Origin: Rhodanobacter sp. L36
GTDB lineage: Bacteria; Pseudomonadota; Gammaproteobacteria; Xanthomonadales; Rhodanobacteraceae
Length of the DNA: 64,000 nt
Reading direction: 5' to 3'
Assembly (NCBI RefSeq): GCF_009765755.1
Contig: NZ_LMUV01000011.1
Location: 1,561,286-1,625,285, forward strand
The number at the start of each line of letters is the position of its first letter. The first letter of the stretch is position 1. The notes under the pieces were generated by a model that did not search any database, was not told the origin of the DNA, and worked only from the letters and a program-made list of their open reading frames with translations. Of this stretch, positions 8,145 through 16,958 are shown piece by piece. The position numbers were made by a program, and so were the translations under genes.

Positions 8145-9038
8145 TCAGTTTGTTTCGCGTCCTGGCTGGACGCTGTAGGAATGAACATCGAGTCGCCCGT
8201 AACCTGAAACCGGCTCGGCCCCGAACTGCACACCGAGCACGTACCAGCGGTCGTCCATGTGATTGGACAGCGGTCCCCGTGTTTGAAAATCGTGGATGGC
8301 ACCCCAGATGAAGGGCGCGAGGTCGTCATCGAATTGACTGATCGGCTGATCACTCACATAGGAATAAACCGGCCAGTGCATGTCGACGCCTTGATAGGTC
8401 GAATTCATTTTTCCGGCGTAAATGCCCCAGGCACCTGTCACGTTTTCGAAAGCCGCCGTACCGAGATATCCGCCGTTATTTTCGAGTGGCTCCAATCCGC
8501 CGCCACGTGTCAGCCAGATCATGATTTCGGTGATCTTGTCTTTCGGTTCGGGGTTGGGTTTGTCGCTCAGCCAGATGTCATAGGAAACATCGAACACGCC
8601 GTGGAGAGGACGCGGATCGTACTGAACCTTGCTGTGCAATCCGGCGTTGCTGACCTTGATCGGAAACCCGTCGACTCCAGCCGCATCGTGCGGTAGCCAA
8701 TGGAACCAGTCCCAACCTCTTGTTGTGTGCGGGTAAGCCTGGACGATTTTTCCGTCGAGTTGCCACTCGCCTCTGAATGCCCATCGGTTATGGGGGCCGG
8801 CGTGACTGCACAGATTGACCCACCCGCCTTTCCAGTGAGAGCCGACGCTCCAGACATCGAGATTGAGTTTCTGTCGCGGGTCGGCGCTTGCCAATTTGGC
8901 ATAAGGCTCTTTGCCATTCCACGGTTGATTTCCGTAGCTCACGCAATGCTCGGCTCGCGCCTGCGAAGTTACCATCAGAGTTGCGATGGCGAGGTTTGCC
9001 GCGATGAATAATTGACCGATTTTCTTGAAAGACGACAT
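8145..9038 (-). CDS. Secreted glycoside hydrolase family 12 endoglucanase/xyloglucanase
   Basis: The 297-residue protein has a Sec signal peptide (cleavage after SQARA, about residue 29) and the two GH12 active-site motifs: EIMIWL (nucleophile Glu171) and GVQFGAEP (acid/base Glu275), with the YDIWLS strand between. GH12 enzymes are retaining endo-beta-1,4-glucanases or xyloglucanases with a jelly-roll fold; which substrate applies cannot be read. GGAGG is well placed before the ATG. The gene follows the six-hairpin protein by 88 bp on the same strand, so both may form one unit within the carbohydrate locus. Confidence 0.85.
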   Translation of the reverse strand: MSSFKKIGQLFIAANLAIATLMVTSQARAEHCVSYGNQPWNGKEPYAKLASADPRQKLNLDVWSVGSHWKGGWVNLCSHAGPHNRWAFRGEWQLDGKIVQAYPHTTRGWDWFHWLPHDAAGVDGFPIKVSNAGLHSKVQYDPRPLHGVFDVSYDIWLSDKPNPEPKDKITEIMIWLTRGGGLEPLENNGGYLGTAAFENVTGAWGIYAGKMNSTYQGVDMHWPVYSYVSDQPISQFDDDLAPFIWGAIHDFQTRGPLSNHMDDRWYVLGVQFGAEPVSGYGRLDVHSYSVQPGRETN

Positions 9039-9126
9039 GCGTTCCTCCGTTGAGGCTCAAGACCATTTTTTTTTGTAGAGCACGGTATGGGTGTCATGCC
9101 GAGCGTTGCATTGAATAACCGCCGCA

Positions 9127-10443
9127 TCAATGTCGCCGACTATCGGTAATTCCCCTGGGCACATAAGGATTGCGATTGAACGCGGCAAGCAGCGCCCAGG
9201 CCGTCGCCGCGAGCGCCGGCTGATGGTAGTAGTAGGAATACACGGCTGTGATGCGTGGCTGCGGCGTGGCGTACAAATACCCGCCTGGAGACGCCTGCTG
9301 CGCGATCGATGCGAACAAAGCATTCGCCGCGGCGTCATCGCCCATTCGTCGATAGACAAGCGCGGCCTGCGCGGTGCCTTCCGTCCATAGTCCGTCGCGC
9401 ACGTCGGTGAAATCGAAACCGCCCTTGACGGCATTCGTCTGTTCCACCCAATGCAACGCACGTGTCCATGTCTTCGCTGCATCCTGCAGTAGTTGCGCCC
9501 AGAGTTGCACGTCGAGCGCGGATGGCGAGCGAAGCGACGAGATGCCATCGGCCGTGGTGCCCATCCAGAAATGGCCGCTCGCCGCATCCCATTGCGCGGT
9601 GACGAAATCACGGGCATGCGCCGCCTGCGTGTTCCAGTCGCCGCCTGGCGCGGAGATTCGGTCGAGCCATTCGAACAACGCGCAGAGATCGATATTGTGC
9701 TCGGTCGATTTCCACGACGATTTCCTAGGCACCAGCAAGTAGGATTCGACGCCCCCATCGAAACCGCCAGCACCGCGGTTGTCCGATGCGTGAGCAACAA
9801 CCCAGTTGGCGAGATGCACCGCGGCGTCGCGCCAACGCGTGTCGCCGGTGGCGTCATGCAGCGCCAGCAGGGCCAATGCAACCCAGGCGACATTGCCGGA
9901 TGACGTGCCGTCCTGATACGCGCCGGCGTAGTGATGCGCGGCATCGATCCAGTACTTCTGTTGCGCATCCCACCAGCCATTCGACAAGGGCTTTTTACCC
10001 GCGACAACACCAGCGCGATAGGCATCACGCAGGCGTGTGTCGTTGATGGCCGCGAGCCGTAACGCTTCGCCGATGCGTTCGGCCCGTGGACGTTTGTTGC
10101 AGGCGAGCAGGGCGATGACTGCGAGCGCGTTGTCGTAGGTGAATGCGGCAGAGTGGATGGGCGCAAGGGCAGGTGCGCCTACGCCGCGCAAGTCGTCGTA
10201 GCTGCGCAGCAGTACCGGACTGTTTCCCGGCCATGCATCGACGCGCGAAGCGATGGCGTTGCAGCCGGTGTGCGAAAAGGCTTCGATGCGCTCCGCTGCA
10301 CTGCGTGCGCGTGTAATCGATGGTTCTGTCGTTTCGGTACCTGAGGCTGTCACCGAAAACACGACCAGCACCACGGCTATCGCCAAACGAACCTGCCAAT
10401 CGCCATGTCGTTTACTGGATCGGGCCTCAACAACTGCACTCAT
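9127..10443 (-). CDS. Exported six-hairpin-glycosidase-like protein of unknown specificity
   Basis: The call is 438 residues from ATG 10443 (AAGG upstream); an open frame continues to 10644 but would cross the terminator of the upstream receptor gene and has poor composition there. An N-terminal hydrophobic segment (about residues 18-35) suggests export. Repeating helical pairs with conserved aromatic stretches (NGWWDAQQKYWIDAAHHYAG, GLWTEGTAQAAL, SYYYHQPALAATAW) resemble (alpha/alpha)6 barrel glycosidases such as GH8, GH76 or GH88 relatives, but I cannot place the family. Its position between the GH12 gene and the TonB receptor supports polysaccharide breakdown. Confidence 0.65.
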   Translation of the reverse strand: MSAVVEARSSKRHGDWQVRLAIAVVLVVFSVTASGTETTEPSITRARSAAERIEAFSHTGCNAIASRVDAWPGNSPVLLRSYDDLRGVGAPALAPIHSAAFTYDNALAVIALLACNKRPRAERIGEALRLAAINDTRLRDAYRAGVVAGKKPLSNGWWDAQQKYWIDAAHHYAGAYQDGTSSGNVAWVALALLALHDATGDTRWRDAAVHLANWVVAHASDNRGAGGFDGGVESYLLVPRKSSWKSTEHNIDLCALFEWLDRISAPGGDWNTQAAHARDFVTAQWDAASGHFWMGTTADGISSLRSPSALDVQLWAQLLQDAAKTWTRALHWVEQTNAVKGGFDFTDVRDGLWTEGTAQAALVYRRMGDDAAANALFASIAQQASPGGYLYATPQPRITAVYSYYYHQPALAATAWALLAAFNRNPYVPRGITDSRRH

Positions 10444-10535
10444 GACCTTGACGCCTCGAAGTCGCGCAACAGGTGGCGTGCGCCGTGTCCTTCCACCGAC
10501 GCGGCCATGGTTTCGACGAGGCCGACAAGCTGCGG

Positions 10536-10573
10536 AAAAAAAACCGCCATTCCCGTTATTGCAGAAATGGCGG
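10536..10573 (-). terminator. Rho-independent terminator of the TonB-dependent receptor gene
   Basis: On the minus strand an 8-bp stem (CCGCCATT / AATGGCGG) runs into eight T residues. It separates the receptor transcript from the downstream glycosidase-like gene. Confidence 0.85.
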
Positions 10574-10606
10574 CAACGGGGGGAATCACATTCCGTTTCC
10601 TTCCTC

Positions 10607-10642
10607 GCGTCATGGCACATGCTCGGGCATGCGCCATGACGC
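10607..10642. repeat. Long REP-like hairpin downstream of the receptor gene
   Basis: The 36-base element is almost fully palindromic: outer arms GCGTCATGGC / GCCATGACGC (10 bp), inner arms CATGC / GCATG, one A-C mismatch between them and a TCGG tetraloop. It lies 22 bases after the receptor stop codon and before the terminator. It lacks a T run, so it resembles a repetitive extragenic palindrome or an mRNA 3'-protecting hairpin. Confidence 0.65.
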
Positions 10643-10663
10643 AAATTTGCTTGACGCCTTCGA

Positions 10664-13600
10664 TCAGAAGTCCGCGCGCAAGCTCAGGTTGTAGCGGGTG
10701 TCGTTGCGGAAAAAGCCCTTCGGTACTTGCAGGCCGTCGGTGTTGACGATCTCGTGGGTCTTGAACGTCGAGTTCAAAAGATTGGCCACTTGCAGCGCCA
10801 GCTTGACGTGATCGTTGAGCGCGTAGATCACCGATCCATCCAGCTGTCCCTGCGAATCGGCCATCACCGGCAGCAACGGGAAATCCGCTTCCTGGCCAGT
10901 GATCAGGAACGCCGATCGCCAGTTCCAAGCCAGTCGTGCCGACAGCGGACCTTTCTCGTAGTACGCGGTGAAATTGAAGGTGTCGCGCGACAACTCGGAC
11001 GGCGGCAGGTTGTGCTGGTTGATGCACTGCGTGGCGGCCAGATAACTCGCCGGGCAATACGAGATCGAACCAAAACCCAGGCCATGCGGCTTGATGTACG
11101 TGTAGTTCATCTGCGTGCCGAAACCGGACAGCCAGCCGGGCAGGAAATCGTATTTCTGCTGGTAGGCCAGTTCCGCACCGGCCACGCTGCCCTTCTGATC
11201 CAGGTTGGCCAGGCCTGCCGTGTATTGCTCCGGATAGGTCACGCCATTGTTGGTCACTGTGGTATCGACCACGTTGGTGATGTACTGGATGGTGTTGTTC
11301 AACTGCTTGTAGAACAGCATGCCGGTCAACGAACCTGCATGACCGAAATACCATTCCTGGGTCAGGTCGAAATTGTGTGCCGTGATGGGCTTGAGATACG
11401 GGTTCGAGCCGTTGTATCCGTTGCCCACCGTTGGCTCGGAGCTGCCATTGGTGCCGTAGGGAAGAAGTCCTGCGACCGACTGCCCGGCTTGCAATTGAAC
11501 GAGGGTGGGTCGATAGACCGACTTGGAGAACGCGAAGCGCGTAACGAAGTCGTCGTTCCAGCCGACCGCCAGATTGAAACTCGGCAACCAGTTGCCATAC
11601 GAACTGGCCGCTGAAATCGGCGTATAGGCACCATTGGCAAAGCTCACGTATTGCTGCTGCTGCGCCGGTGTAAGCGCGCAGAACGTGCCCGCCTGCGGTG
11701 CCGGGCCACCGGCGCTGGAGCCGCAATACTGCGCGATGCTCAGGCCGTTGAGCGTCTGTAGCATGTTCGGAAGGATCAGGTAACCCGCAGCATCATCCTG
11801 CGTATGCACGTAACGCATGCCGATGTTGCCGCTGATCTGCAGACCGCCGAGAAAATCGGTGTTGCTGTTGCCGAAATTCAGGCGGACATAGCTGGCGTTG
11901 GTTTTCTCTTCGTTGGAGGCTACTTCCTGCGGCAGGTACGACGTGCCCGGAACGAAAACATCTCCCGCCACAATTTGTTCGCGATCGAAGTTGGTGTAGT
12001 AGGGGCCGCCGGCACCGGGATGAGCAGCAAGCCACTGCTGGTTGATCTGCTTGATGACGTTGGCAGCCTGCGCGAACTGCGTTTGCGGATTCAAGTTGAA
12101 GAACGGAGCGACGATGCCGAAGTTGCCGTTGCCGAAGCCGGGCAGATCGACGTGATAAGGGGCGACGGCTCCGGGTGTGTCGGCGACGGTGATTGGCAGC
12201 ACACCCGGGCTCGGCGAACTGATCGGGACATAGTTATATGCCGAGTTCTGTACCGTCTCGCTTTCGTCAGAGTGCCGGAAGCCGAACTGGATATCGTCCA
12301 GTCCGCCCTTGCTCACGTCGAAGGTGCCGTCCAGACGAAACGCACGCTGGTTACCCCACGAATGCGCCTCGTGATCCTGCGCCGCCGACCAGTAAGTGTT
12401 GTTGGGATCGGCGAAATACTGAGCGGCCGTTTCGTTGGGATTCGGCGAAAGCAGGCTGACGCTTGGAACGTGGTTGCCATGCAGGGCGAGGTCCCAGTTC
12501 GCGTTGGTCAGCTCGCGGATGTAGTAGTACTGATTGTCGTAGGTGGCGTGCGTGTCCTGCGCGTCGAGGCTGAGATGCAACCGGTCGTTGACATTCCACT
12601 TCACGTTGAGGCTGTAGTCATTGGTGGTGTAGCGGTTCTTGAATCCGGCCGTGTCGAGCTGCGTTGGAAAGCCGCCATAAGTGGATGGATAGCTGTAGCC
12701 CGGATTCGGCAGTGCCGTGATGGTGCCCGACTGGAAAACGCCGTTGCCATCGTAGGTCGCGTTGGTGCCCGGCAGCGGCACGCCGCAGGTGGCGGGAACG
12801 GAATAACCGCAGCCGTCCGTCGAAGCCTGCAAGGTGTGCTCGTAGGTGGTTTCCGAATCCGACGCCCGATCCCATTCCAGCGAGACCTGCCAAGCCTTGT
12901 CCGGGCTTTCCCATTGCCCTGAAAGCACGTGGCCGAAGCGGGTGCTGGTTTCATTCTGGGTACGTATGTCGGCACCGACCGGCACGTATGCGTACTGGCC
13001 CGGCGCAAGACCGGGATACGTATCCGGCGCGATGTTGCCCGGCAGCGTGCAGCCATTGCAGCGTCGCTGGAAATTGACCAGCGAAATCGCGTTGTCGGCC
13101 TGGTCGATACGGTCGTACGCGACGTTGGCGAGAAAACCGAAGCGGCCGATTTCAGTATCGAAACTGTGGCTGAAAAGCCCGGCGATCTGCGGCGTTCCGC
13201 GCTTGTCCAGATTGCCCCAGTAGTCGCCGAGAGTGAATGACGCTTGCGTATCCTTCTTGCTGTCGAAGGGCTTGCGCGTGTTGAGATCGATCGAGCCGGC
13301 GATGCCGCCTTCGATCATGTCCGCCGTCTGGTTCTTGCTGACGACGACCGAACCGATCAGTTCCGGCGACACCGTGGAAAAATTCAATCCTTGGCCACCG
13401 CCGGCGGAGAAGACTTCGCGGCCATTGAACAATGTGCTGGTGTACGGCAGGCCCTGCAGGCTGATGTCCGAACCCTGGATGGAAAAGTGATCGGGGTCGG
13501 CAGCGATGCCGAACGCACTGACCGCCACGCCGGGTATGCGTTGCAATGCTTCGGTCACCGACAAGTCGGGCAACGAGCCGGCGTCCTGCGCCGAGATCGC

Positions 13601-13909
13601 ATCGACCACGGTGTCGGAGTAGCGCTTGATGTCTTGCGCACGATTCAGGCTGGCCGCGTAGCCACTGACGGACAAGCCGCTCAGGTCCTTCACGACCTTG
13701 CCGTCCGATGTCCCGGATTTTTTCTTGTCGTCCGCGGCTTTTTTTGCAGCGGGTGTCGTTTGATCACTCGCCTGCGACGTCTGCGATGCAGGCTGCGTGG
13801 TTTGCGCTTGCAGTTGCCCGGCCGCGAACAACGTCATCGCGATCACGAGCGACAGCTTGCGCATTTGATGGGCGCTCTGCGCGCGCGGATACATGGGTTG
13901 CTTTTTCAC
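10664..13909 (-). CDS. TonB-dependent outer-membrane receptor, carbohydrate-locus type
   Basis: The 1081-residue protein starts at GTG 13909 with GGGGAG upstream; the frame extends further but without support. A signal peptide (MRKLSLVIAMTLFAAGQLQAQ) is followed by a low-complexity Thr/Gln/Lys-rich stretch, a plug domain (DTVVDAISAQDAGSLPDLSVTE, then EGGIAGSIDLNTRKPF) and a large barrel ending in SLRADF. This is the TBDR class often found in Xanthomonadales and Caulobacter loci for oligosaccharide import. Neighbouring GH12, GH3, LacI and MFS genes point to beta-glucan oligosaccharides, but the ligand is inferred. Confidence 0.88.
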   Translation of the reverse strand: MKKQPMYPRAQSAHQMRKLSLVIAMTLFAAGQLQAQTTQPASQTSQASDQTTPAAKKAADDKKKSGTSDGKVVKDLSGLSVSGYAASLNRAQDIKRYSDTVVDAISAQDAGSLPDLSVTEALQRIPGVAVSAFGIAADPDHFSIQGSDISLQGLPYTSTLFNGREVFSAGGGQGLNFSTVSPELIGSVVVSKNQTADMIEGGIAGSIDLNTRKPFDSKKDTQASFTLGDYWGNLDKRGTPQIAGLFSHSFDTEIGRFGFLANVAYDRIDQADNAISLVNFQRRCNGCTLPGNIAPDTYPGLAPGQYAYVPVGADIRTQNETSTRFGHVLSGQWESPDKAWQVSLEWDRASDSETTYEHTLQASTDGCGYSVPATCGVPLPGTNATYDGNGVFQSGTITALPNPGYSYPSTYGGFPTQLDTAGFKNRYTTNDYSLNVKWNVNDRLHLSLDAQDTHATYDNQYYYIRELTNANWDLALHGNHVPSVSLLSPNPNETAAQYFADPNNTYWSAAQDHEAHSWGNQRAFRLDGTFDVSKGGLDDIQFGFRHSDESETVQNSAYNYVPISSPSPGVLPITVADTPGAVAPYHVDLPGFGNGNFGIVAPFFNLNPQTQFAQAANVIKQINQQWLAAHPGAGGPYYTNFDREQIVAGDVFVPGTSYLPQEVASNEEKTNASYVRLNFGNSNTDFLGGLQISGNIGMRYVHTQDDAAGYLILPNMLQTLNGLSIAQYCGSSAGGPAPQAGTFCALTPAQQQQYVSFANGAYTPISAASSYGNWLPSFNLAVGWNDDFVTRFAFSKSVYRPTLVQLQAGQSVAGLLPYGTNGSSEPTVGNGYNGSNPYLKPITAHNFDLTQEWYFGHAGSLTGMLFYKQLNNTIQYITNVVDTTVTNNGVTYPEQYTAGLANLDQKGSVAGAELAYQQKYDFLPGWLSGFGTQMNYTYIKPHGLGFGSISYCPASYLAATQCINQHNLPPSELSRDTFNFTAYYEKGPLSARLAWNWRSAFLITGQEADFPLLPVMADSQGQLDGSVIYALNDHVKLALQVANLLNSTFKTHEIVNTDGLQVPKGFFRNDTRYNLSLRADF

Positions 13910-14077
13910 TTCGTTCTCCCCGGTGTCAGTAGATACACGACCGATGACGGCCCCACCCCTTGGTTTCCAACTTCTTTTGTTTTTCGCTTGAATCGTTTCG
14001 TCATTCCGGTTGCCGCAACGGCGCTGGGAATGCTCGAACATCTTTCGATTTGCTGTGTGAACGCACCGAACGCGAGT

Positions 14078-14089
14078 GCATCGCGATGC
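14078..14089. repeat. 12-bp palindrome between GH3 and receptor genes
   Basis: GCATCGCGATGC is a perfect palindrome with a central CG, a shape common in LacI-family operators. It lies just before the GH3 stop codon and 169 bp upstream of the receptor start. It differs from the operators at 16831-16862, so its role is uncertain. Confidence 0.3.
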
Positions 14090-14105
14090 GCATTCCGGCA
14101 ACTGT

Positions 14106-16658
14106 TCACTTCACTCCCACGCTTGCGCACGACAGATCGATGCGATTGGCCTCTTTCACCGCGTTAATGCGGATATCGGCGAAAGACGCGGCGAATGGCG
14201 CGTCGGCCGCGATCTCGAACGGCACATCCACGCTTGCGAAATTTGCGCCGAGCTTGGCGAAGCATGCCAGTGGAATCGACACGCTCTGCCGCGTGCCGAC
14301 GGCGTAGCCCGCGAATGTCGGGCCAAGATCCACGCTGGCGTGGCAACCACTGCCGCAACCCATCGACAACGTCACCGAACCTTTCGCAGGCGTGTTTATC
14401 ACCATGTCGAACTGCAACACCGCATGCGCAGCTGCGAGTTTGGACACGTCCACCGGCTGCACACTGCGCGCCAGGAAACGACCGGCGCCCAGCCACGTGA
14501 TGGCCTTGGCGTCCTGCTGCGTGTTGAGCTGCACGGTGCGAAGGCGGAGCAGGGGACGATCGCTCGGCCACGAAATCTCGCTGTTGAGGTCCGTGCCCAC
14601 TGCTTGTTCGCCCTGTGCCTTGTCCGCGAGATACAACGCGAACGGCGCAACCGCCAGCGTGTGGAACACCGGCATGCTCGACGCATCGGCACACGCCTTC
14701 ACATCATCGTGTTCGGGCAATGCAGTCAGGTCATGCCGTGTCGGATAACGCAGTCCGTAACCCGGCGCGAACAACCAGCGCGACGCGCCGGCCTTGTCCG
14801 AATCGGGACAAGGCACGCCGGGCCACGGTCGTGGCAGCGTGCCGTTGAAATTCCCAGGCTGCTTGCCTTGGGTGGCAGCGAACATCACGTCGGCGACGCC
14901 AGCGCCTTCGCTACCCGGCAACCACGCCATCACGAAAGCATCCGACGCGTTGAGCAGGGAGTTCACGAACAACGGACGCCCGGATACGAACACCGTCACC
15001 ACGGGTTTGCCGGACTGCGCCATTTTCCGCAGCAGCGTCACGTCCTCGGGAAAGCGATCGCCGAAGCGCAACGTGGATGAAGGTGCGATGTCGCCCATCA
15101 TTTCCGCGAATGGCGTTTCACCGATCACCGCCACGATGGCGTCGTAGTTTTTCGCATCGACGCCTTGCGCGTTTTCGCTGAAAGTGACATTGGCCGCGCC
15201 ATCGGCATCGCGCAATCCGCTGAGGATGCTTTGCGCGTTGGGGAAATCGGCGTTGGTGTTGTCGGTACCCTGCCAGGTCAACGACCAGCCGCCCACCTGA
15301 TTCGGAAGATTGTCGGCGCTCTTGCCGACGACCAGCAATTTCATGCCGCGCTTCAATGGCAAGACGTCGTGATTGTTCTTCAACAGCACCAGTGATTCGC
15401 GCACCGCGCGCCGTGCCAGCGTGCGATCCTGCAGCATGCCGGCATCGCCCGCGCCGGGGAGTTGCGATGGACGCTTGTCGAGCGAGGTCATGCTCAGCTT
15501 GGCGCGCACGATGCGACTCACTGCATCGTCGATGCGCGCCATCGGAATTTCGCCGTCCTGCACCTGGTGCATGGTGTTGGCGATGAAGGCCTTCCAGTCA
15601 TCAGGCGTCATCGCCATGTCGATGCCGGCGTTGATCGCCTGCGCACAACTGGCGTTGCTGCAGCCGGGCAACTGGCCGATGGCATTCCAGTCGGACACGA
15701 TGAAGCCGCGGAAGCCCATCTTGTTTTTCAGTGCATCGGTAAGTAGCGCGTGTGCGCCGGTCATCTTGCCGTAGTTCACGTGATCGGCGATGTCGTTCCA
15801 GCTGTTGTAAGAGGCCATGACGCTGAGCACGCCGGCTTCGAGCGCGCCGAAATAACCCGCGCCATGCACGTTGATCATCGTGGCTTTGTCCACGCGCGAT
15901 TCGCCCTGGTCGGTGCCGAGCCAGGTTGCGCCGTCGCCGACGAAATGCTTGGCCGTGGCCATGACATTGTGTGGGCCGAAGTCGCCCTGCATGCCTTCGA
16001 CATACGCGCGCGCATATTCATGCACCAGCGATGGCTGGCTCGAAAAACTTTCGTAGCTGCGCCCCCACCGGGCGTTCTGCGCCACCGCGAGTGTCGGTGC
16101 AAATGACCAGGTGACGCCGGTGGCGCGCACGGCTTTTGCAGTCGATGCGCCGATCTCGTGGATCAGCTCCACATCGTGCGCTGCGCCCAGGCTGACGTTC
16201 TGTGGAAACAGTGTGGCGCCAAAGAGGTTGTTGTCGCCGTGCACGGCGTCCGTGCCCCAGATGATGGGGATCTTCACCGACATGTCGGTGTGCATCGAGG
16301 CATCGTAGTAAGCGTCGGCCAGCGCGAGCCAATCCTTGATCGACGCGTGCTTGTTCATCTGCGGCCACGAGCCGCCGCCGTCGAGCACCGAGCCGATGTA
16401 GTACTTGCGCACTTCATCGGGCGTGATCGATTTGATTTCCGCCTGCGTCATCTGCCCGACTTTCTGAGCCAGCGTCATGCCCGCAACGATGCGGCGCACA
16501 CGCGCATCAAGCGCGGTATCTTCGCCATGAGAAGTCTTGATCGCAGGCCAATCGGCGTAGGGCTTGGTCGGCGCCGGATGGCGTGACGCCGCGCTGACGC
16601 CCGTCGCACAAGCGATGACTGCCGTGACGATCAGCCAAGTTCCGTGACGACTATTCAT
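14106..16658 (-). CDS. Exported glycoside hydrolase family 3 beta-glucosidase
   Basis: The 850-residue protein has an N-terminal signal peptide (cleavage near GVSAA, residue 24). The GH3 N-domain carries KHFVGDG and the nucleophile motif VSDW (Asp323); a (alpha/beta) second domain and a C-terminal galactose-binding-like domain follow, as in ExoP-type enzymes. Such enzymes remove terminal beta-linked glucose from oligosaccharides. The ATG at 16658 is preferred to a TTG at 16661 because GGGGAG is then 9 bases away. The promoter and tandem operators at 16815-16862 imply repression by the divergent LacI regulator. Confidence 0.9.
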   Translation of the reverse strand: MNSRHGTWLIVTAVIACATGVSAASRHPAPTKPYADWPAIKTSHGEDTALDARVRRIVAGMTLAQKVGQMTQAEIKSITPDEVRKYYIGSVLDGGGSWPQMNKHASIKDWLALADAYYDASMHTDMSVKIPIIWGTDAVHGDNNLFGATLFPQNVSLGAAHDVELIHEIGASTAKAVRATGVTWSFAPTLAVAQNARWGRSYESFSSQPSLVHEYARAYVEGMQGDFGPHNVMATAKHFVGDGATWLGTDQGESRVDKATMINVHGAGYFGALEAGVLSVMASYNSWNDIADHVNYGKMTGAHALLTDALKNKMGFRGFIVSDWNAIGQLPGCSNASCAQAINAGIDMAMTPDDWKAFIANTMHQVQDGEIPMARIDDAVSRIVRAKLSMTSLDKRPSQLPGAGDAGMLQDRTLARRAVRESLVLLKNNHDVLPLKRGMKLLVVGKSADNLPNQVGGWSLTWQGTDNTNADFPNAQSILSGLRDADGAANVTFSENAQGVDAKNYDAIVAVIGETPFAEMMGDIAPSSTLRFGDRFPEDVTLLRKMAQSGKPVVTVFVSGRPLFVNSLLNASDAFVMAWLPGSEGAGVADVMFAATQGKQPGNFNGTLPRPWPGVPCPDSDKAGASRWLFAPGYGLRYPTRHDLTALPEHDDVKACADASSMPVFHTLAVAPFALYLADKAQGEQAVGTDLNSEISWPSDRPLLRLRTVQLNTQQDAKAITWLGAGRFLARSVQPVDVSKLAAAHAVLQFDMVINTPAKGSVTLSMGCGSGCHASVDLGPTFAGYAVGTRQSVSIPLACFAKLGANFASVDVPFEIAADAPFAASFADIRINAVKEANRIDLSCASVGVK

Positions 16659-16814
16659 CAACCTTTGCTCCCCGCATGCCGCGTCGTGATTTGCTGTCGA
16701 GCATGACGGGGAAAGCCATGCCGGCTACGCAACAAACCGATCGTCGAAATAGGCATGCTTCCTCCCCGATTGATGCTGCGCCGCAGCGCAAGTTATTGCT
16801 CCCCTGCGCGGCGC

Positions 16815-16843
16815 AAGCTAGTCAAAAGTACCAGCGCTGTCAA
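16815..16843 (-). promoter_or_regulatory. Promoter of the GH3 beta-glucosidase gene
   Basis: Reading leftward, a consensus -35 TTGACA (16843-16838) is separated by exactly 17 bp from TAGCTT (16820-16815). The -35 shares bases with the nearer LacI-type operator, which gives a simple repression model. Confidence 0.6.
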
Positions 16844-16862
16844 ATGAAAAGTACAGCGCTGT
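16831..16862. promoter_or_regulatory. Tandem LacI-family operators
   Basis: Two copies of a 10-bp site, CCAGCGCTGT (16831-16840) and the perfect palindrome ACAGCGCTGT (16853-16862), are spaced 22 bp centre to centre, about two helical turns. The central CG palindrome is typical of LacI-family operators. They lie between the divergent GH3 and LacI genes and overlap the GH3 -35 element. Confidence 0.7.
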
Positions 16863-16958
16863 CTTTTTCGACCGAGGCATGTGAAATCCGGATGGCTGCG
16901 CGTCTTGCGCATGCGTTAGGATGCGTCGGTCTTAATCATTCAGGTGGGGCGCCAACAG

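Noticed and set aside
10444..10644. N-terminal extension of the six-hairpin-like protein
   Set aside because: It would include the receptor terminator and hairpin region; ATG 10443 has a ribosome binding site and gives a normal membrane-export N-terminus.
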